Shown here: positions 20,436-24,972 of the stretch, piece after piece
How positions within the stretch are numbered: position 1 is the stretch's first letter
Layout: every line of letters starts with the position of its first letter
Virus record (IMG/VR): IMGVR_UViG_3300047457_000793
Location: 1-24,972 of that record
Length of the DNA: 24,972 nucleotides
Source: a virus
Strand: one strand, 5' to 3'
Made by a program: the position numbers and the translations under genes
Notes under the pieces: model-generated
What the model saw: the letters and a program-made list of their open reading frames with translations, nothing else
What the model was told of the DNA's origin: nothing
Databases searched by the model: none

Positions 20436-21996
20436 CTGCCTGTTGTCCTCTCTGTGCGTTTGGTGTGGTTCGCTGCGGCGTTAAGCCGGGCCCTAAGATT
20501 GCCAGCGCTGCGTCCGGAAATAGGGCCCGGAATCGCGCCTCGCGGAATTGCTCCAGCGTCAGACCATAAGACCGGGCTGAGGCCAAATCCTCTTCCTCTG
20601 GATCGACCCCGTCGTCCTCTTGCCAGAATGCAGGTGATGTTAAGCCGGACCCGCAAGCCTTCTGCCGGCCAGTGTATTCGCGGTTCGTGTCTTGGTGCCG
20701 GCGTCGCGTCCATCGCCATTCATGCGAGATCTCAGCGAGGTTTGCGATATCCTGCGGGATTAACCCCAGCAGAACGGCTTCCTGCAGGAAGTGGCCCAGC
20801 AGTTTATCTAGGCATAACGTCTCCCAGTCCTGCCGCTGTATGTCCACGTCCGCTTCGTAATCCTGCCGGCCCAACTGGCCACCCGCGAAGTTAATCCCTC
20901 CGGAATCTCCTGTTGAGATTTGCGAAGGCTGGCCAAGCGGTCTGGCAGCCCCTGCGGTGTTTGTGCGGACGAAATCCGCATGTTGTGCCGTGGGTTGTTC
21001 AGGCTTCATCTGCGTGGCTTTGTGGCCAGCAGGCAAAAACGACTGCATACCGTAGGCAATCGGCATCGTAACGCCGGGGTCCACGGCGTCGAAATTCACG
21101 TCGCCGTCCTCAAACCGATCGACGTTTGTCTCCACCAGCACAGTATGCTTTGCTGCGGTTGCGGCAGCGTCCACAACAGCCCGGTCATACACGCGGAGCA
21201 TTGGACCGTCACCGATCGACGTCGCCATCTCGGGGTACCCGCGGCCCTGTGACGGTCGCTGCCAATCCCAGACATCAATCACGTACTCTGCCGGCACGGG
21301 CTGTGGGTTCAGTGTCGGCTCATCCGCTGGATGGTAGGGCAGAACCCAGTACCGGACGGGATCGCCTTGACTGTCCAATTCTTTGCCGTCCAGCAGATAG
21401 CGAGTGTTGAATGCCTCGCCGTATAAGTCCGCAAACGGCTGTTGAATCTGTTCTTCTTCGAACGGGACAAAGTTCAGCGTTATGTCCTTAACGCTTACAG
21501 ATTCGGTTAAATCTCGCAGCGGCGACGGAACTGTTGTGATCATCGCAAGCCCGGTGCCGTCGGTGATTTTTGCCCAACACATCACGCGAAGTTTTCGGGG
21601 CCCATGCCGGAGTTTGAACCACTGGTTAAAAAGTGACTCTACATTGCGGGCGGCTTCGGCGTTGCCAGCAATCTTAACTTCGAGGAATGGACCACGTCCG
21701 ATAACCCATGTGACTGCAGCGCGTGCGGCGCCCTTAAACCATTTGTTCGCCTGCAGCACTTCATATCGGCTGCGGTCGATCAGGGTTCGGCGGGCCTGCC
21801 GGTCGTATCCGGTGAGTCCGGATTCGTGCTTAGCGCGTGCGAATAACTCGTTGAGTTCGGGATTCAATTCAGCGTAATCGAACGCGGCGTTTAGTTGCTG
21901 CTGCCCGCGCTGAATCTCGACCACGTGGGCTACTCGCTGCCGTTCGGTCTGCACCCGTGCGGCCTGCTTCGTCACTCGGTTTTTCTTGCGTGCCAT
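20413..21996 (-). CDS. Portal protein (lambda family)
   Basis: A 527-aa protein from the ATG at 21996. After a basic N-terminus (MARKKNRVTKQAARVQTE) comes RSRYEVLQANKWFKGAARAA and VTWVIGRGPFLEV, the pattern that marks lambda-B-type portals. The central part includes RYWVLPYHPADEPTLN and YVIDVWDWQRPSQGRGYPEM, the conserved clip-to-stem segment. The C-terminus is disordered and Gln/Asn-rich. The portal forms the twelve-subunit ring through which DNA is packed and ejected. Position between terminase and protease/capsid is canonical. Confidence 0.92.
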   Translation of the reverse strand: MARKKNRVTKQAARVQTERQRVAHVVEIQRGQQQLNAAFDYAELNPELNELFARAKHESGLTGYDRQARRTLIDRSRYEVLQANKWFKGAARAAVTWVIGRGPFLEVKIAGNAEAARNVESLFNQWFKLRHGPRKLRVMCWAKITDGTGLAMITTVPSPLRDLTESVSVKDITLNFVPFEEEQIQQPFADLYGEAFNTRYLLDGKELDSQGDPVRYWVLPYHPADEPTLNPQPVPAEYVIDVWDWQRPSQGRGYPEMATSIGDGPMLRVYDRAVVDAAATAAKHTVLVETNVDRFEDGDVNFDAVDPGVTMPIAYGMQSFLPAGHKATQMKPEQPTAQHADFVRTNTAGAARPLGQPSQISTGDSGGINFAGGQLGRQDYEADVDIQRQDWETLCLDKLLGHFLQEAVLLGLIPQDIANLAEISHEWRWTRRRHQDTNREYTGRQKACGSGLTSPAFWQEDDGVDPEEEDLASARSYGLTLEQFREARFRALFPDAALAILGPGLTPQRTTPNAQRGQQADATQNQT

Positions 21997-22000
21997 TGTC

Positions 22001-22186
22001 TCACGGCCTTCTGTGTGTCAATCGTGTACGGCGAATCATTGAACGGCCGTCTGGCAGTTCTGCGGCTGCGTTTTGCTGGGCTTTCCACCGCTCAAATTCA
22101 ACCCGATCTTTGAGGTTGTGCTCCTCAATGGTCTCACCACCAATTACGCTTCTCAGGGGGGCGTTTGCCGCGTCGTCGATTTCCAT
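22001..22186 (-). CDS. 61-aa protein in the gpW position
   Basis: ATG at 22186-22184 has a very good GAGGAGG nine bases upstream. It overlaps the previous gene by 53 nt and ends five bases before the portal start. The protein begins MEIDDAANAPLRSVIGGETI and is a charged helix pair with a basic end (RRTRLTHRRP). In lambda this slot holds gpW, a head-tail joining protein of similar size; sequence similarity is not obvious, so only the slot matches. Confidence 0.65.
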   Translation of the reverse strand: MEIDDAANAPLRSVIGGETIEEHNLKDRVEFERWKAQQNAAAELPDGRSMIRRTRLTHRRP

Positions 22187-22385
22187 TGTCCGCAGCCTCC
22201 TCGGTCTTCTTCTGTGCTATCCACTCGTTTTTGGTCGCTGTCCTAGTCATAGCGTGGCAGTAGTCACATTTCCAGACCGCATTCACAAAACCCTTTGTTT
22301 TGTACTGGCGAACAATCGTGAACCGCGGGCATCCGCAGCGGTCGCATTCGTCGGGCAAATTGCATCCGTGTTCCTGCCTGGTCAC
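22134..22385 (-). CDS. 83-aa zinc-ribbon protein between terminase and portal
   Basis: The start is the GTG at 22385-22383, overlapping the terminase stop as GTGA and preceded by GGAGG seven bases upstream. The longer frame to 22499 lies over the terminase end and has no support. Cys pairs CDRC (14-17) and CDYC (40-43) with aromatic and basic residues between them form a probable four-Cys zinc ribbon. The C-terminus is basic (RRRGKRPPEKR), so nucleic-acid binding is likely. It may assist packaging, but I know of no direct evidence. Confidence 0.75.
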   Translation of the reverse strand: MTRQEHGCNLPDECDRCGCPRFTIVRQYKTKGFVNAVWKCDYCHAMTRTATKNEWIAQKKTEEAADNGNRRRGKRPPEKRNWW

Positions 22386-24607
22386 TTGCGAGCCTCCAGA
22401 TTTGCCAGCAAGTCGGCTTGCGTCAACCGGCGTTTTTTGCGTTCGGTTTTGCGTTCGCCAGTGGGTCTGTACCCTGCCAGTTCCGCACCGACTCGACACA
22501 GCACACAGCAGTCCAGCCAGTGGTCCTGATCAATGCCGGGCTTGTTCTGCCACACCTCAACCTCACGTTTTGTTTCGGTGGACTTTTTCACCACTTTGGC
22601 GGACAGGTGGCTGGCCAGAATGGTGTCCGGTGCCGTGGAGTTGTACGTGATGGATCCGGGCAAACCGGGCTCCATGGACAGCCCCTTTTGCAATTGCGAG
22701 CGGTAGAAATTCGCGTCGAACAGAAGCATTCGGCGGTTGCTGCCCTCGCGTTTGGTGTACCACTCGACGGACTTGTCAATCCTTTTGGATCCCGGCTGCA
22801 TTTTGCGGGCGCTGATCGGCGTTTCGTTGCCCGAAATGAACAGACCACCGGAGGGAATCAGGCGTCCAGAAAATCGCGGATCCGATGCGAGGCGGTGGAC
22901 CACGTCCTGGGCCTTGTGCCAGCGGTTGTCAATCATTATCGGGCCCATGGTCACACTGGCTGGCGTGGGTAGTGTGCTCAGCAGCTCCTCAATTGCGGCG
23001 GTGTGTTCCTCCTCCCACGACATTTGCTGCAGCGGAAATTTCTGCCGGCACCACTGGTGGATTGTGCGAGGTGGCCGAAGGTGGTGGAAGTCAGCCACGG
23101 GTTGCTTCGGAAACGTGCTCCGCTCGATAATCCATCCGGTGAGTTGACTGGACCATGCAATCTGTGTCCAGTACAGCAGATGTTCCTGGACGTCGATTCC
23201 CGTAAGGACAATTGCAGCCTGAGACGGGATTTGTCCCGGTCTGATTTTGTTGTAGCGGCTCAGGATCCCGGCATAGTCCAGATAGACGGACAGATCATCT
23301 TCGCCCTGCGGGTCCTGCTGCTGCTCCGCCAGAAATGACATGCGGTCAGACAGGAATTTGTCCATCAGCCCCTGCAGTGCATCGACACAATTTTTCTCGA
23401 TGCGTGCGGGCCATGTGATTTCACTGCCAGCGGACATCTCGGCCCGGTGGTCCAGATAGAACTGCGTGGCTCGCTGGCGGGCCTTGTCGCCCCCTGCCAG
23501 ATCCTCGCGCCGCAACTCGTCGTAGTGGTGCCACAGCGGATTGTCTCGCTGCAAATCGTCAGGCATGCGCGGCATTGCGGGGATGCGGCGGCCGGACCAC
23601 TCGGGGCGTTGGTCGCGGTCCGTAAATTCATACGCCAGATCGCGTTTTGCAATGACTGTGCACGGCATCAGGATTGCCAGTTTTTCGCCGGGGCCTCGCG
23701 TGCCAGCCACGGCCTGCCGGATTTTTTTGGACCGTGATTCCACCTCCTTCGGCTGCCGGGCTGTGTTGTCGTCCTGTGGGTCGTCCAGCATCACCAGCTC
23801 GGGGCGGACAGTAGTTCCGTCGGCCCGGTCGTAGTACCTGCCGCGGATGGATCCTGAATCAATACCGGTGCACGATATCACCGCTTCAGATCCCGGAGCG
23901 CCGGGAATGCGAGGCAATACCAGATCGGGGCGAGAGCGGATCCGGAGCAGCTCACCGTGGTACGTCGCGGAATTTTTCTGGGAGCCCGCCAGCGTCCGCA
24001 TCGGGTAGCAGATTTCGGGGTACAGATCGTAGAGAGTCGGTGAGGTCTCGAGTCGCCGCTTAATGCCCTCGCGTTGGGCCGTCGCCATATCGGCGTTGGC
24101 GCCGATGATTACCGCATAGCGAACCCTGCCGGTCAGACATCCCCACACTGCCGCACCGATGGACAGCTGAGTTTTGCCGAATCCTCGCTCGCACGCAAAC
24201 GCCTCGTATCCGCCGTGCGTCGTGGCGTGCTCAATTGCTGCAATCAGATCGAGATGGGCCTGAGAAAATTGCAGGTGAAACACGTCGGGGAAACACGTCT
24301 CCAGAAACACCTGCAGCGACCGGTCACACTCCGCGCGTTTTGCGGGGTCGACCACGGCGGGGATTTCGCCGATTTCCCGCAGGGCTGCCCGGTGGCGTGC
24401 CACCTTCTCGCGATTCACCAACCGCTTGTGTGCCGTCGCCTGCTCCTGCGCCTGTCTCCGGCTGTCCAGCTGCTGCTGCCGGCGGCTCGACAACAATTGC
24501 TCCAACGCCTGCCGCTCGCTGGTACTCAGACAGGATAGCTCTGAGTCGCTGGATCCGCTCAGAAGGCTCTCCAGATCCTGCAGTTCCTGCTCCATCGTTG
24601 TTGTCAT
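22382..24607 (-). CDS. Terminase large subunit (GpA type)
   Basis: A 741-aa DNA-packaging motor and nuclease. The ATG at 24607 has GAGG six bases upstream. Residues 1-90 are a charged helical extension. The ATPase has Walker A ERGFGKTQ (140-147) and Walker B LVMLDD (271-276). The nuclease domain has LTGIDVQEHLLYW (468-480), whose GIDVQ matches the GpA family, IMIDNRWH (557-564) and IDQDHWLDCCVLCR (692-705) with late acidic residues. It cuts concatemeric DNA and pumps it into the prohead through the portal. Length is close to that of lambda gpA. The first 284 nt overlap the upstream ORF in another frame. Confidence 0.93.
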   Translation of the reverse strand: MTTTMEQELQDLESLLSGSSDSELSCLSTSERQALEQLLSSRRQQQLDSRRQAQEQATAHKRLVNREKVARHRAALREIGEIPAVVDPAKRAECDRSLQVFLETCFPDVFHLQFSQAHLDLIAAIEHATTHGGYEAFACERGFGKTQLSIGAAVWGCLTGRVRYAVIIGANADMATAQREGIKRRLETSPTLYDLYPEICYPMRTLAGSQKNSATYHGELLRIRSRPDLVLPRIPGAPGSEAVISCTGIDSGSIRGRYYDRADGTTVRPELVMLDDPQDDNTARQPKEVESRSKKIRQAVAGTRGPGEKLAILMPCTVIAKRDLAYEFTDRDQRPEWSGRRIPAMPRMPDDLQRDNPLWHHYDELRREDLAGGDKARQRATQFYLDHRAEMSAGSEITWPARIEKNCVDALQGLMDKFLSDRMSFLAEQQQDPQGEDDLSVYLDYAGILSRYNKIRPGQIPSQAAIVLTGIDVQEHLLYWTQIAWSSQLTGWIIERSTFPKQPVADFHHLRPPRTIHQWCRQKFPLQQMSWEEEHTAAIEELLSTLPTPASVTMGPIMIDNRWHKAQDVVHRLASDPRFSGRLIPSGGLFISGNETPISARKMQPGSKRIDKSVEWYTKREGSNRRMLLFDANFYRSQLQKGLSMEPGLPGSITYNSTAPDTILASHLSAKVVKKSTETKREVEVWQNKPGIDQDHWLDCCVLCRVGAELAGYRPTGERKTERKKRRLTQADLLANLEARK

Positions 24608-24881
24608 GCGTCACCTCTGGGGCAACTGGTGGCGGCGGTGGTGGTGTGGCGTGTAGGTGCAATGCGGGCAGGTGCGTGGCGTTGGCATCGTTGAGCATCC
24701 TCAGAATATTTGCAGCCCGCAGCACTTCACGCGGCTTGCCCTTTTTCACGATGTCCCAGAGCTTTTTCGGCAATTCAGAAAACGCGGCCTGAGGAATCAC
24801 CCACCCCTGCTTGACTGCCCTTTCGACATCCTGCAAATCGCTCCGGCTCATTTGCCGTTCTGGCAGCTGCGCGTCAGACAC
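24324..24881 (-). CDS. Candidate terminase small subunit with AT-hook-like end
   Basis: A 185-aa ORF from a GTG at 24881-24879 preceded by GGGAGGGG at a suitable distance. Residues about 16-66 (VERAVKQGWVIPQAAFSELP...) are a compact helical region, possibly DNA-binding. A Pro run (about 80-88) and a low-complexity Gly/Ala/Glu region follow. The last residues, RRNPRRGRPRKTRGV, contain RGRPRK, an AT-hook-like motif. Position before the large terminase fits a small terminase subunit, which recognises the packaging site. The second half overlaps the large terminase for 284 nt; it could be true dual coding, or the functional protein may be shorter. Confidence 0.5.
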   Translation of the reverse strand: MSDAQLPERQMSRSDLQDVERAVKQGWVIPQAAFSELPKKLWDIVKKGKPREVLRAANILRMLNDANATHLPALHLHATPPPPPPVAPEVTHDNNDGAGTAGSGEPSERIQRLRAILSEYQRAAGVGAIVVEPPAAAAGQPETGAGAGDGTQAVGESREGGTPPGSPAGNRRNPRRGRPRKTRGV

Positions 24882-24896
24882 CCCCGGCCCCTCCCA

Positions 24897-24924
24897 AGTC
24901 TAAGAAATTTAACTCAGTTTACAA
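24897..24924 (-). promoter_or_regulatory. Possible promoter upstream of the packaging genes
   Basis: In an A+T-rich gap the minus strand shows TTGTAA (24924-24919), 16 bases, then TAGACT (24902-24897). The start codon at 24881 would be close to the transcription start, leaving little room for the ribosome-binding site, so this is tentative. The same -10 hexamer occurs in cassette promoter E. Confidence 0.3.
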
Positions 24925-24972
24925 CCATTTTTACCGGGTTACGCTTGTTCAGAGGAGGGCTCTTCGGAGGAG

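Noticed and set aside
22386-22499. Longer start for the zinc-ribbon protein
   Set aside because: The extra residues are a shifted reading of the terminase C-terminus, whereas the GTG at 22385 has GGAGG at seven bases and a GTGA overlap.

Overview
The window is the structural (late) module of a tailed double-stranded DNA phage or prophage, followed by a glycan-modifying cluster and an island of very small genes. Every supported gene lies on the minus strand, so the gene order reads from high to low coordinates. The order is like that of lambda: packaging, portal, capsid, connectors, tail tube, frameshifted tail chaperone, tape measure, tail tip. This points to a long non-contractile tail (siphovirus morphology); no sheath gene is visible. 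The host cannot be fixed from this sequence. G+C-rich coding DNA and the style of the tail proteins would suit a phage of Planctomycetota or a similar environmental bacterium, but that is a weak inference. No integrase, lysis gene, replication gene, tRNA, rRNA, CRISPR array or insertion sequence is visible.

Layout. (1) 24881-17535, packaging and head: candidate small terminase, GpA-type large terminase, two mini-proteins, lambda-type portal, a single ORF fusing prohead protease, scaffold and major capsid protein, a small head protein and a putative decoration protein. A strong terminator-like hairpin (17464-17499) follows. (2) 17452-8133, connectors and tail: head closure, tail completion, tail tube, a small protein, a tail chaperone with a -1 frameshift extension that has no start codon of its own, tape measure, a tail-tip candidate, a 952-aa multidomain tail protein and a 282-aa protein ending in a mucin-like Thr/Pro tail. 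(3) 8136-5100, four genes, three of them clear glycosyltransferases. The first has the DSH/GGE/H pattern of polypeptide GalNAc-transferases and overlaps the gene for the Thr-rich protein by ATGA. (4) 5067-1, an island of about ten tiny ORFs plus one glycosyltransferase-methyltransferase fusion. Many sit in a repeated cassette of terminator, paired TTTCSGAAA palindromes, sigma70-like promoter, conserved leader and ORF.

How the parts may work together. The head and tail genes are packed with 0-10 nt gaps or stop/start overlaps, as in a translationally coupled late operon. Four virion proteins (putative decoration protein, tail tube, 952-aa and 282-aa tail proteins) carry PTTTT-type segments, and the glycosyltransferases lie directly behind the most Thr-rich of them. 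My leading hypothesis is a phage-encoded mucin-type O-glycosylation system acting on its own virion. The cassette island looks like a set of separately controlled accessory genes (morons), with shared flanks that would let ORFs be exchanged by recombination. There is no gene-free stretch longer than 300 bases; the longest, 4321-4617, holds a distinct repeat-rich regulatory region.
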